Shown here one piece after another: positions 9,201 through 17,302 of a stretch of 64,000 bases of DNA. The DNA lies in contig NZ_JBHTDN010000008.1 of the NCBI RefSeq assembly GCF_042666505.1, positions 131,249 to 195,248 on the forward strand. Reading direction: 5' to 3'. Origin of the DNA: Parapedobacter sp042666505. GTDB taxonomy: Bacteria; Bacteroidota; Bacteroidia; Sphingobacteriales; Sphingobacteriaceae. A program made the position numbers and the translations under genes. The notes under the pieces were generated by a model. The model did not search any database. It saw nothing but the letters and a program-made list of their open reading frames with translations, and had not been told where the DNA came from. How positions within the stretch are numbered: the first letter of the stretch is position 1; every line of letters starts with the position of its first letter.

Positions 9201-9686
9201 CTCAACCTCGGCATGCGTTACAAGCGATTTGATTTCAATATGTTCTGGACCGGCGTAGGAAAACGGGATGTCGATTTTTCGGGAGGCGGCGATTGGGTTT
9301 TCTGGGGGCATGCAGACAACGTGTGGGGCACCAGCGTATTTGAGCAGCATATGGATTATTACCGGGCCGATAATCCCGACGCCTATTGGCCCAATCCTTA
9401 TATCAGCGCCGAAACGCATAAAAACCGGCAAACGTCCACGCGCTACCTGCAGAATGCAGCGTACGCCCGGCTGAAAAACCTGTCGCTCGGCTACACACTT
9501 CCGCAGCAGCTTACCAACCGGCTATCCCTTTCGAACACCCGGATTTTCTTCAACGCTGAAAACCTGCTCACCTTTTCCGGCATCGAGCGGTTTCTCGATC
9601 CGGAGGGTACCGACGGCAATTTCGGCCGGGGCAAGGTGTACCCCATCCAGAAAACACTCTCACTTGGGCTGAACATCAATTTCTAA
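6231..9686 (+). CDS. SusC/RagA-family TonB-dependent transporter with STN signalling domain
   Basis: 1151 residues. An internal ATG at 6294 (MKLVAFLILGLVLQTSADV) would give a cleaner signal peptide and is an equally likely start. Domains in order: signal peptide, STN domain (about 44-115, HITLNVKSKTLREVMKQIQ), a CarboxypepD_reg-like domain (REITGRVVDAQGAPLAGVTV), TonB box region (DEVVVVGYGTQRKANLSGAV), plug (ISVIKDASSAAIYGANAPYG) and a 22-strand beta-barrel ending in SLGLNINF. It transports oligosaccharides or glycosides across the outer membrane with the SusD lipoprotein. The STN domain is the part that contacts FecR, tying transport to the ECF sigma factor upstream. Confidence 0.97.
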   Translation: MIFIPSVKGTSWPLAIRIFIIMKLVAFLILGLVLQTSADVKAQHITLNVKSKTLREVMKQIQLQQGYSFFFRGDRIAQTRVSVQVERADLAQAMAAILADEPLEWALKDGTIIIKPKAPETRTAAPPPAEVQQREITGRVVDAQGAPLAGVTVSVKGGNSVTTTDAQGSFRIMLPPGSQTLVFSNVGFEPQEVTVSNQRSVQVTLAGSVSDLDEVVVVGYGTQRKANLSGAVEMVDGKRLADRPIGNVSQALQGISPGLNVFTNNSGGQPDATMNFNIRGMGNPLVLVDGLPVDINLVNPEDIENISVIKDASSAAIYGANAPYGVILITTKKGQFSEGKPRFNYNNTLSMGAPTRLPHPVNSLDFSTYLNAATVNAGSAPLFSDEVIARIKQYMQDPSSIPAVGPDPLDPSKWAKRENANGNTNWYEELLKPWALRQKHDLSMNGGGQHFNYYVSLGLFDHRGQMRHANEGYKRYNIDAKMSATITDWMQLNFLTKFSNSDIDYPNDGYGLDRSVMWHDFPRRFPTDPVRYPNGTWSEMSRFQVFEDGGREKHVTNDFWTKIEVEFEPIKGWLIKGDYGWNNKASTSSLHRAKVDAVGPAGTLYTHFDTTPLNSLTKTFARNNYWNANIYSSYETHVSDHNFKLLVGHQREFGKFEDLSGYRDNLLTDYVPAILLATGSTRLFDHMNEWSTMGTFARLNYDYRGKYLLEFNGRYQGSSRFDEASRFGFFPSLSVAYRLSEENYWAPLKNTLNEFKLRASYGSLGNHNVANFLYLPVMPVKPQVSWVAGNTPVIGINAPGIVSSSLTWETISTTNVGFDAGLMNNRILVTFDLFKREISDMIGTPNPLPATLGTSVPQENNAAQKNTGWELSVTYKGTIQEDFQYELTAGLTDYKTVITRWNNPNRVLSQNYEGRVLGEIWGYHSNGLFQSDEEIASAPNQSRFFGVWKPGDVRYEDVDGNGEIGPGLNTVDNPGDLRIIGNSNPRYLYSLNLGMRYKRFDFNMFWTGVGKRDVDFSGGGDWVFWGHADNVWGTSVFEQHMDYYRADNPDAYWPNPYISAETHKNRQTSTRYLQNAAYARLKNLSLGYTLPQQLTNRLSLSNTRIFFNAENLLTFSGIERFLDPEGTDGNFGRGKVYPIQKTLSLGLNINF

Positions 9687-9697
9687 AGAAACGAATT

Positions 9698-11404
9698 ATG
9701 AAAACAAAATACATCGTTTGGTTTGCTTTCTTCGCCACCCTGGTGTCGTGCGAGAAAAGTGAATTTCTGAATAAAACGCCGCTTGACGCGATTACCGAAG
9801 CCAATTTCTGGAAGACCAACCAGGATTTGGAGTTATTCCTCAACCCCTTTTACGAACTGTTTCCCGGATGGTCCTCGCACGACGGAGGTCCCTTCTGGCG
9901 GGACAACAACAGCGACAACATGGTGCCGAGCGTCTACAACACCCGTCTGGGGGGTGTCCGTGCCCTGCCGCAGACCGGCGGGGGATGGGTATGGAACCAA
10001 GTCCGCAACATCAACGTGTTCCACGCCAACTACCAGCGGGTTATCGATAACCTCGGCGGCCGTACCGCGGATGTTGACCAGTACGTAGGCGAAGGGTTCT
10101 TTTTCCGGGCCTACATCTATTTCGATCTGCTGCAGCGCTTCGGCGGCTTGCCGTGGTATGACCGGCCGCTGGGCACGGACGACGAGGCGTTGTACAATCC
10201 GCGCGAACCCCGCAATGTCATTGCAGACCGGATACTGGCCGACCTGGATCAGGCCATCCAATACCTGAAACCCGATGCGCCGGCCTTCCGGATCAACAAA
10301 TACGCAGCGTTGGCATTGAAATCGCGCGTTGCCCTGTATGAAGGAACGTGGCAGAAGTACCATGCCGGCACGCCGTTCGGGGTGCAGAATGCCAACCCCG
10401 ATGCGTATTTCCAGCAGGCGGCGGATGCGTCGCTGCAGATCATGGATGCCGGCAAATACCAGGTGGCCGGCAACAGCGTGGCCGACTACGTCACCCTGTT
10501 CAACCAGAGCGATCTGGGTGCCAATCCGGAGGTGATTTTCTGGAAGCGTTACATCCTCGGGTTCAATGCCCACAACGGGCAGCGGTTCCTTTCCATCATC
10601 GGCGGTGCCACCGGGGTCAGCAAATCGCTGGTGGAGAGTTACCTCTGTACCGACGGGAAGCCCATTGCGGTCAGCCCCCTGTACGAAGGCGATGCGGACC
10701 TGACCACCGAGTTCACGCATAGGGACCCCCGTTTGGACGCCATTGTCTTTGACCCGGGCGATCCGATCAACGAGGACCTGGTTTTTGAGCGGGCGCCCGT
10801 ACACCTCGGCGGCGAAGCGAATACCACCACCGGGTACCAGATTCAAAAAGGAGCCCTGCCCAACAAGCAATTGCAGCAGGCCGATTTCGGCTCGACTACG
10901 GCCGCCATCATCTTCCGGTACGCCGAGGTGTTGCTCAACTACGCCGAGGCCCGCGCCGAGCTGGGATTGCTGAGCCAGGAAGACCTCAATAAATCCGTCA
11001 ACCTGCTGCGCCGGCGGGTACATATGCCGGATCTGGTCATGGGTTCGATTACCGTAGATCCCGCATGGGATTTCCCCACGCTGACGCCCGTGCTGAATGA
11101 GATACGCCGGGAACGGCGCGTGGAGCTGGCCTGCGAAGGGTACCGCCTCGCCGATCTGATGCGTTGGCGCGCGCACGACCTTTTTGTCAACAAGCGGCCC
11201 AAGGGCGCGAAGTTCAACCCCTCAGATTACCCCGGTTTCACCAATATTGACCTCGATGAAAACGGGTACATCGACTACTACCGGGAGATTCTGCCCAACG
11301 GATACCAGTTCAAGGCCGATCGGGACTACCTGGATCCGCTTCCGGTGAACGAGCTGCTCATTAATAAAAACCTCACCCAAAATCCCGGGTGGCCAAATCA
11401 ATAA
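9698..11404 (+). CDS. SusD/RagB-family outer-membrane nutrient-binding lipoprotein
   Basis: 568 residues with lipoprotein signal FFATLVSCEKSEFLNKTPLD (C19 lipidated), the near-universal SusD start with LDAITEANFW. TPR-like helices and the C-terminal SusD signature (NEIRRERRVELACEGYRLAD, LMRWR) are present. It caps the SusC barrel encoded 11 bases upstream and delivers the ligand. The ligand is likely a glycoside, judging from the downstream oxidoreductases and DUF1080 gene. Confidence 0.96.
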   Translation: MKTKYIVWFAFFATLVSCEKSEFLNKTPLDAITEANFWKTNQDLELFLNPFYELFPGWSSHDGGPFWRDNNSDNMVPSVYNTRLGGVRALPQTGGGWVWNQVRNINVFHANYQRVIDNLGGRTADVDQYVGEGFFFRAYIYFDLLQRFGGLPWYDRPLGTDDEALYNPREPRNVIADRILADLDQAIQYLKPDAPAFRINKYAALALKSRVALYEGTWQKYHAGTPFGVQNANPDAYFQQAADASLQIMDAGKYQVAGNSVADYVTLFNQSDLGANPEVIFWKRYILGFNAHNGQRFLSIIGGATGVSKSLVESYLCTDGKPIAVSPLYEGDADLTTEFTHRDPRLDAIVFDPGDPINEDLVFERAPVHLGGEANTTTGYQIQKGALPNKQLQQADFGSTTAAIIFRYAEVLLNYAEARAELGLLSQEDLNKSVNLLRRRVHMPDLVMGSITVDPAWDFPTLTPVLNEIRRERRVELACEGYRLADLMRWRAHDLFVNKRPKGAKFNPSDYPGFTNIDLDENGYIDYYREILPNGYQFKADRDYLDPLPVNELLINKNLTQNPGWPNQ

Positions 11405-11443
11405 TCACAAATTACAAGCATGATCCCTTTAACTAATCATACC

Positions 11444-12532
11444 ATGAACACTACCCATCGAATCCGTTTCCCTTGGACCTCTTTTGCACCCATATGGCTG
11501 ATCCTCGTCGTGCTGGTTTCCTGTTCCACAAAGGCAGAAAAGCAGGAGGCAAGTCCGTTCAAGACCCGCGGCTTGGTGCTTGACGTCAATGACCTGAGCA
11601 CCGTAGACTGGCCGAGGCGCGCCAAGGAGGCCGGCCTCACCACGCTAGCTACGCACATCACCCCCAGCCAGGTCGCCGAGTTCATCCAGTCCGATCGCGG
11701 CCAGCAGTTTCTCCAGGAATGCAAAACGCACGGCATCGAGGTTGAACACGAGCTGCATTCCATGGGCGACCTGTTGCCGAGAAGCCTGTTCGCAGAAGAC
11801 TCCACGATGTTCCGCATGAATGAAGAAGGTAAGCGGGTTGCCGACTACAACCTCTGCGTGCATTCCGAGAAGGCCGTCCAAACCGTGTGCGACAACGCCG
11901 TGAAGTACGCCAAAATCCTTACCCCCACCACCGGCAGGTATTTTTACTGGATTGACGATGCCGTTCCGATGTGCCGATGCCCGGAATGCAAGCCCTACTC
12001 CGACAGCGAGCAGGCCCTGCTGCTCGAAAATGCTATCGTGAGTGCGTTACGGAAGGAAGTGGATCCCGACGCCATGCTGGCACACCTGGCCTACGTCAAT
12101 ACCCTCGAGGCGCCCGTAAAGGTGAAACCGGCGGCGGGCATCTTCCTGGAATTTGCCCCCATTTACCGCAGGTGGGACAAATCCCTGCTTGACACAGCCG
12201 CCACCGGCTGGAACGACACGCAGACGATTACCCACGGCGATCACCTGCGGTTACTGGATGAAAACCTGAAGGTATTTCCCGTCGAAACGGCACAGGTGCT
12301 TGAGTACTGGCTGGATGTATCGCTGTTCAGCGGCTGGAAGAAGCCGGCGGTTGCGCTGCCCTGGCATCCGGAGGTGTTTCAGGAAGATATCGATGTCTAT
12401 GCCAAGCGCGGCATCCGCCACATTACCAGCTTCGGGGTGTATATCGACGACCAATACATCAAGAACCATCCCGACCTGACCTTTGTAGATGAATACGGGA
12501 AGGGGCTGGAGCTTTACCGCTTGCGTCAATAA
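11444..12532 (+). CDS. DUF4838-like lipoprotein, possible glycoside-acting TIM-barrel protein
   Basis: About 362 residues from MNTTHRIRFPWTSFAPIW; an ATG at 11420 is an alternative. The signal ends in VLVSC, so it is a lipoprotein. The segment YFYWIDDAVPMCRCPECKPY with the following SDSEQALL resembles the CxC-x2-C region of DUF4838-type proteins, and the rest looks like a TIM barrel (THITPSQVAEF, HGIEVEHELH). I do not recognise a catalytic pair with certainty. Position directly behind SusD in the operon suggests it acts on the imported substrate at the cell surface. A non-enzymatic binding role is possible. Confidence 0.7.
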   Translation: MNTTHRIRFPWTSFAPIWLILVVLVSCSTKAEKQEASPFKTRGLVLDVNDLSTVDWPRRAKEAGLTTLATHITPSQVAEFIQSDRGQQFLQECKTHGIEVEHELHSMGDLLPRSLFAEDSTMFRMNEEGKRVADYNLCVHSEKAVQTVCDNAVKYAKILTPTTGRYFYWIDDAVPMCRCPECKPYSDSEQALLLENAIVSALRKEVDPDAMLAHLAYVNTLEAPVKVKPAAGIFLEFAPIYRRWDKSLLDTAATGWNDTQTITHGDHLRLLDENLKVFPVETAQVLEYWLDVSLFSGWKKPAVALPWHPEVFQEDIDVYAKRGIRHITSFGVYIDDQYIKNHPDLTFVDEYGKGLELYRLRQ

Positions 12533-12590
12533 GCGGCCACCGGCAAATACAGACGCGATTTGAAATTCAGAACGTTAAAATACATAAATT

Positions 12591-14096
12591 ATGACCGTAC
12601 TGTCCAGAAGAAAATTTATTCGCAACACCACAGCCGCCGCCGGGTTTTCGATTGTTTCCAGCCATGTGCTGGGCAAGGTAACCGGCCATGTGGCACCCAG
12701 TGACAAGCTCAACATTGCCGGCATCGGCGTAGGCGGCGTAGGCCGCCGAAACCTCGCCAACATGGCCACCGAAAACATCGTCGCCCTCTGCGATGTCGAC
12801 TGGCGGTATGCCGCCAAGACGTTTGACGACTACCCCAAAGCCCGCCGGTTCAAAGACTGGCGGGTGATGTTCGATGAGTTCGGCAAATCCATCGATGCCG
12901 TCATGGTAGCCACGCCCGATCACACCCACGCCGGCGTCACGGCGCATGCCATCACCCTGGGCAAGCACGCCTACACCCAGAAGCCGCTCACCCATTCCGT
13001 CTATGAGTCGCGGTTGCTGACCAAACTGGCCAAGAAATACCGGGTAGCCACGCAGATGGGCAATCAAGGAAACTCGTTCGACTGGTGCCGGCAGATCACC
13101 GAATGGATCCAGTCCGGGGCCATCGGCGACGTGTACGAAGTGCACTGCTGGACCGACCGCCCCATCTGGCCGCAGGGCCTTATGGTGCCCGCCAGCGGCC
13201 AGCCCGTACCCAGCACGCTGGATTGGGACCTGTTTCTGGGGCCAGCCGCCAAACGGCCTTACCATCCGGTATACACCCCATGGAACTGGCGCGGCTGGTG
13301 GGATTTCGGTACCGGAGCCCTGGGGGATATGGCCTGCCACATTATGGACCCCATTTATTGGGCCCTTGAACTGCAATACCCCATAAAGGTAAGCGGCAGT
13401 TCCACCCTTGCCAACCTGTACTCGCCACCCCATGCGCAGAAAGTACATTACACCTTTCCCGCCCGGCCGGCAAAGGATAAGGTAGGCATGCCCGAGGTGA
13501 AGGTGACCTGGTATGACGGCGGGCTGCTGCCCGAACGTCCCGCCGAGCTTGCCCCCGGCCAGATGATGGGCGATCCGAACGGCGGCATCATCTTCGTCGG
13601 CACCAAAGGTAAAATCATGACCGGCTGCTTCGGCATGAATCCGACCCTGTTGCCAGCCACGGAGATGGCCCATTTTGCGGAACCCACCCCCTGGATACCC
13701 CGCATTCCGGGCGGAAACGGAGACATCTGGGCCACCAACGCACACGAGCAGGATTGGATACGGGCCGCCAAGGAATCCCCCCGGCGCCGGAAAGAAGCCT
13801 CTTCCCATTTTGGATTCTCGGGTCCCTTCAATGAGACCGTCGTCATGGGCGTATTGGCCGTAAGGCTGCAAGGGCTGCACCGCGAACTCGAGTGGGACGG
13901 CGAGCACATGACCTTTACCAACATCGCCCCCGCGGAGAAAATCCAGGTGGTCTCGGTGGATAAATTTGAGGTGATTGACGGCGATCCCCGCTTCGATCGG
14001 CAATTTACCGAACTGAATGCCGCCGATGCAGCCAGGGAATGGATCAATCACACGTATCACAATGGTTTCAGCCTGCCCGCTATGCCGGGGGATTGA
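12591..14096 (+). CDS. Gfo/Idh/MocA-family NAD(P)-dependent oxidoreductase, exported type
   Basis: 501 residues starting MTVLSRRKFIRNTTAAAGFS, which contains a twin-arginine (Tat) signal (SRRKFIRNT), so it is probably exported folded with its cofactor. The Rossmann fold appears as IAGIGVGGVGRRNLANM and the C-D/W-like segment VALCDVDWRYA. The catalytic-lysine motif is QKPLTHSVYE (the EKP motif of the family with Q). Members of this exported group oxidise sugars at C3 or interconvert 3-keto sugars. With a second family member and a DUF1080 protein in the same operon, a 3-keto-glycoside route is likely. Substrate unknown. Confidence 0.9.
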   Translation: MTVLSRRKFIRNTTAAAGFSIVSSHVLGKVTGHVAPSDKLNIAGIGVGGVGRRNLANMATENIVALCDVDWRYAAKTFDDYPKARRFKDWRVMFDEFGKSIDAVMVATPDHTHAGVTAHAITLGKHAYTQKPLTHSVYESRLLTKLAKKYRVATQMGNQGNSFDWCRQITEWIQSGAIGDVYEVHCWTDRPIWPQGLMVPASGQPVPSTLDWDLFLGPAAKRPYHPVYTPWNWRGWWDFGTGALGDMACHIMDPIYWALELQYPIKVSGSSTLANLYSPPHAQKVHYTFPARPAKDKVGMPEVKVTWYDGGLLPERPAELAPGQMMGDPNGGIIFVGTKGKIMTGCFGMNPTLLPATEMAHFAEPTPWIPRIPGGNGDIWATNAHEQDWIRAAKESPRRRKEASSHFGFSGPFNETVVMGVLAVRLQGLHRELEWDGEHMTFTNIAPAEKIQVVSVDKFEVIDGDPRFDRQFTELNAADAAREWINHTYHNGFSLPAMPGD

Positions 14097-14173
14097 GGCC
14101 GCTCTTTTTTGTAATCGATTTGCATTAACTCGTTGCAATGTGCATCTTTACACCGAACAGAATACATGCTAAA

Positions 14174-14956
14174 ATGAAGATCAAACTACGAACGTTGATG
14201 GGACAGGGTGCTTTGTGGATGCTCGTTGCCCTGGCTTTGCCGTTTACCACCCATGCGCAGAAAGCCGATCCGGATTCCGGATGGATTTATCTTTTTGATG
14301 GAACCAGCACCAAGGGCTGGCGAGGATACAACGCAGAGGTGCTGCCCCCGGGGTGGACCATCAAAGACGGTACCCTGACTTTTGACACCAAATTGGGCAA
14401 GGAACAGGACTATAAGGGCGGCAAAGATATCCTCTACGGTGCCGAAGAGTTCGAGAATTTTGAATTATACCTGGAGTGGAAGCTTCCCGAAGGAGGCAAC
14501 AGCGGCATTTTTTATCACGTAAAGGAAGGGTACAAGGCGCCGTCGGTCGTCGCGCCGGAATACCAGCTCATCGATGATGAAAACTATGCCCGTATCCATG
14601 ACCTTACCGCCTACAACCTCAGTTTGGGCTATACGGAAAAACCCGAAGAGCTGAAACCGTTGCAGCAAACCGGTGCCGACTATGCCATGCATCCGCCAGA
14701 TCCGAACAAGATCTTACATCCGGTAGGCGAATGGAACAGCTCCAAAATCGTGTTTACGCCGGAGCGGGTAGAACATTGGCTGAATGGGAAACTGATCGTA
14801 TCCTTTGTTCCGTGGGATGAAGCGTGGTATGAAAAGAAAAATTCGGACAAGTGGAAGACCAGTCCGGATTACGGCAAATTCAAATCCGGATACATTGCCC
14901 TGCAGGATCACGCGAGCCCCATCTGGTTCCGTAACATCAAGATCAAAAAATTATAG
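14174..14956 (+). CDS. DUF1080 (3-keto-disaccharide hydrolase-like) exported protein
   Basis: 260 residues from MKIKLRTLMGQGALWMLVA, with a signal peptide ending near THAQ. An upstream ATG at 14138 adds an unlikely tail. The DUF1080 signature is clear: GWIYLFDGTSTKGWRGYN, then ENFELYLEWKLPEGGNSGIF with YHVKEG, and the closing GYIALQDHASPIWFRNIKIK. The fold is a concanavalin-like jelly roll. Family members cleave 3-keto-glycosides after C3 oxidation by Gfo/Idh/MocA enzymes, matching the two flanking oxidoreductase genes. Confidence 0.92.
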   Translation: MKIKLRTLMGQGALWMLVALALPFTTHAQKADPDSGWIYLFDGTSTKGWRGYNAEVLPPGWTIKDGTLTFDTKLGKEQDYKGGKDILYGAEEFENFELYLEWKLPEGGNSGIFYHVKEGYKAPSVVAPEYQLIDDENYARIHDLTAYNLSLGYTEKPEELKPLQQTGADYAMHPPDPNKILHPVGEWNSSKIVFTPERVEHWLNGKLIVSFVPWDEAWYEKKNSDKWKTSPDYGKFKSGYIALQDHASPIWFRNIKIKKL

Positions 14957-15002
14957 ATCAAAAAACGAGAGCTTGTAGACGGCCGCAAAAATTAGCCGGA
15001 AA

Positions 15003-15034
15003 TTTGGAATAAACGGACAATAGTTTTACTTTCG
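15003..15034 (+). promoter_or_regulatory. Possible promoter of the second oxidoreductase gene
   Basis: TTTG at 15003-15006 and TACTTTCG at 15027-15034 (one mismatch to TAnnTTTG) with a 20-bp spacer lie 30 bases before the ATG at 15064. The 107-base gap after the DUF1080 gene leaves room for an internal promoter. Confidence 0.45.
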
Positions 15035-15063
15035 ACTGCGATAAAACGCATCAACACCCAGTC

Positions 15064-16494
15064 ATGAATAAACGCGAATTTTTAAAAACCAGTGCATTAG
15101 GTGCTTTGGGAGTCATGTTGGCCCCTTCTTTATTGAGAGCTTTTCCGGCCAGGAGCCGTTTACGGACCGCGCACATCGGCGTCGGAAACATGGGCGCCGA
15201 AGACCTGAAAGCCATCTCGTCTCATGCGAGTGTTGATGTGGTGGCCCTGTGCGACGTGGACGCCCGGAATTTATCCGCGGCGCATAAACTCCACCCCGGG
15301 GCCCGCGTGTTTTCGGACTACCGCGTTATGCTGAAGGAGATGGGCAATGAGATCGACGCAGTTGTCGTATCCACGCCAGACCATACCCATGCGCCTGCTG
15401 CCCTGGCGGCTATGCAGCTAAATAAATCCGTTTATTGCCAGAAGCCACTTACCCACTACGTGTCTGAAGCGCGTGAGATGAAAAAAGTGGCTGCCGAGAA
15501 AGGCCTGGTCACCCAGATGGGTATACAGGTGCACTCGTTTTATGACTACAAGCTGGCCACGCTGCTGATCCAGTCGGGCATTATCGGAAAAGTACATACC
15601 GTTTACGCATGGTCGCCGAAGAACCACGGCTACGACGGTCCACGTCCGGTGGGAGAAGATCCCATCCCGGAATACCTGGACTGGAACCTGTGGGCGGGCA
15701 CCTCGCCCAAGCCTGCTTATAAAGAAGGATTTTACCACCCCGGCGTCTGGCGTAAATTGATGGACTACGGCTGCGGTACGCTGGGCGATATGGGTGTGCA
15801 TATCTTTGATACGCCTTACAACGCCCTGAGGCTGGATGTTCCGCGGACCATCACCAACGAATGCCGGCCAACCAATGGGTTCGGCTTCCCCGAGCACAAT
15901 ACCGTGACTTACGAATTTCCGGGTACTGAATACACCACCCGCTCACTGAAATGGGTTTGGTATGACGGCCCCGGCACGCCGCCCAAGCACGAAGACCTGA
16001 TGCTGCCGGGCATGGACGCGCAAGCGGAACGAACGAACACCAAGGCAAAATCGGTGGGTACCGGGAAGGTTTCGCTGGATCCGATGGTAGCCGGCGACAA
16101 CGAATTGCCGGAACAAGGAGCTATGTTTGTGGGCAGGAAGGGCCGGTTGTTGTTGCCTCACTTTATGCAGCTGCCCCGCAAGATCGTCCGCGGTAAATAC
16201 GTCGATATTTCCGAAGAAATCGAGAAGGTAAGCCAAGCCCATGGTTTGGGTACGCCCATCCGCAACTACGATACCGAAGGCCCCAAGCACTACCACCAGT
16301 TTGTGGATGCCTGTTTGGGCAAAGGCGAATGTTCGGCACCGTTTGAGTACGCTTCACGGCTAACGGAAACCATTCTGTTGGGTACCATTGCCGGGCGTTT
16401 TCCCGGTGAAACCCTGCATTGGGATGCCAAAACGGCCAGATTCAGGGAAGAAAAAGCGAATCAATACCTGAGCGGCGAATACCGAAAGTTCTGA
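15064..16494 (+). CDS. Second Gfo/Idh/MocA-family oxidoreductase, exported type
   Basis: 476 residues. The N-terminus MNKREFLKTSALGALGVMLA is a Tat-like signal with a single Arg (KREF), a variant common in Bacteroidota. Rossmann motif IGVGNMGAEDLKAI, cofactor acid in VALCDVDARN, and catalytic motif CQKPLTHYVSEA are visible. It is clearly related to the product of 12591-14096 but diverged. Two such enzymes in one 3-keto pathway usually serve different steps, one oxidising the intact glycoside and one handling the keto sugar; which does which is not readable here. Confidence 0.9.
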   Translation: MNKREFLKTSALGALGVMLAPSLLRAFPARSRLRTAHIGVGNMGAEDLKAISSHASVDVVALCDVDARNLSAAHKLHPGARVFSDYRVMLKEMGNEIDAVVVSTPDHTHAPAALAAMQLNKSVYCQKPLTHYVSEAREMKKVAAEKGLVTQMGIQVHSFYDYKLATLLIQSGIIGKVHTVYAWSPKNHGYDGPRPVGEDPIPEYLDWNLWAGTSPKPAYKEGFYHPGVWRKLMDYGCGTLGDMGVHIFDTPYNALRLDVPRTITNECRPTNGFGFPEHNTVTYEFPGTEYTTRSLKWVWYDGPGTPPKHEDLMLPGMDAQAERTNTKAKSVGTGKVSLDPMVAGDNELPEQGAMFVGRKGRLLLPHFMQLPRKIVRGKYVDISEEIEKVSQAHGLGTPIRNYDTEGPKHYHQFVDACLGKGECSAPFEYASRLTETILLGTIAGRFPGETLHWDAKTARFREEKANQYLSGEYRKF

Positions 16495-16506
16495 ATGGCA
16501 TGAACG

Positions 16507-16550
16507 TCCCGATCCTTACGCAAGCTATTTGTCAAACTCAAGGATCGGGA
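16507..16550 (+). terminator. Long-loop hairpin after the glycoside operon
   Basis: TCCCGATCCTT (16507-16517) and AAGGATCGGGA (16540-16550) are a perfect 11-bp inverted repeat with a 22-base loop, starting 13 bases after the last operon stop. No T-run follows, so it may be a processing or stability hairpin, or a terminator of a non-canonical kind. Confidence 0.5.
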
Positions 16551-16816
16551 ACCACTTCCAGGTTCACAACGGAATTTCATGCTTCTCACGTAATTTTATT
16601 GAATCGCTTCAATAAAGATACCGACAACTAATGGCCCCGCAGGTAGGTGTGAAATGTGCATTATGGCTCTATCACGCCCGCGTTTGAGGGCGCCATACAC
16701 GTCAACGTGCTGCTGATCACGGTGCAATAAATGCCAGCAATACCATGCTGACTGTAAAGATGACATTGCAAAATGGAAAGGTAGGTTTGAACAACATCGG
16801 AAGGCCTAGCCCAAGA
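16551..16816. other. Intergenic region without recognised genes
   Basis: Short reading frames only, none with protein-like composition. I see nothing more than the hairpin at its left end. Confidence 0.5.
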
Positions 16817-17251
16817 TCAGCCGGATAGGCCCGGATTATCGTCGGCGGCAAATTCGGCAAATCTCTTAGCACGATCTAATTCTCTTGCACTTTCCTGGCA
16901 GAACCCAAATGTTGCGAGCACTTGGGCTTTTATGCGCAATATGTGCGCTAATTCACCATAGTTTTTGGTCTTGATGGCAAGATACTCTGCCTTGCCGCCA
17001 TTGGCGAGTATCGCACTGTGCTTTTCCGCTGCAAACGAGGACTGGATAAGTTGAAACAACGAACGGAATTCCAAATCAATGTTCTTTGCCCGCCCGGCAG
17101 CTATATATGCTCGTTCAAATAAACGGATGGCTTTTTTGTGGTCATGACGCTGATAGGCGCAGTATTCTCCCGCAAGAATAAGCGATTGCGCGTATTGCGC
17201 CACCGTGTTCGTTTGAGGTTGCATCGGGATCAAATCATTCAAGGGTATCAA
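16817..17251 (-). CDS. Short TPR-like protein, possible fragment of a TPR regulator
   Basis: 144 residues made almost entirely of paired helices with TPR spacing, for example SLILAGEYCAYQRHDHKKAI then RLFERAYIAAGRAKNIDLEF, and YGELAHILRIKAQVLATFGF. It ends abruptly with a short Asp/Gly tail and has no DNA-binding or other domain. In Bacteroidota such TPR blocks often form the N-terminal part of LuxR-type regulators, and a stand-alone LuxR-type HTH protein lies at 30012-30380 on the other side of the surface operon. It could be a fragment or a small scaffold protein. Confidence 0.5.
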   Translation of the reverse strand: MIPLNDLIPMQPQTNTVAQYAQSLILAGEYCAYQRHDHKKAIRLFERAYIAAGRAKNIDLEFRSLFQLIQSSFAAEKHSAILANGGKAEYLAIKTKNYGELAHILRIKAQVLATFGFCQESARELDRAKRFAEFAADDNPGLSG

Positions 17252-17302
17252 AAAAACAAAGTTACCGGGTGTCTATTTTTAATTTAGTTTCCATGGGTGA
17301 GT

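Noticed and set aside
9833..11176. 447-residue open frame antisense to SusD
   Set aside because: Shadow frame with no recognisable motifs; the SusD gene is unambiguous.
12567..14138. 523-residue open frame antisense to the Gfo/Idh/MocA gene
   Set aside because: A GC-rich shadow frame; the sense strand has clear family motifs and Tat signal.
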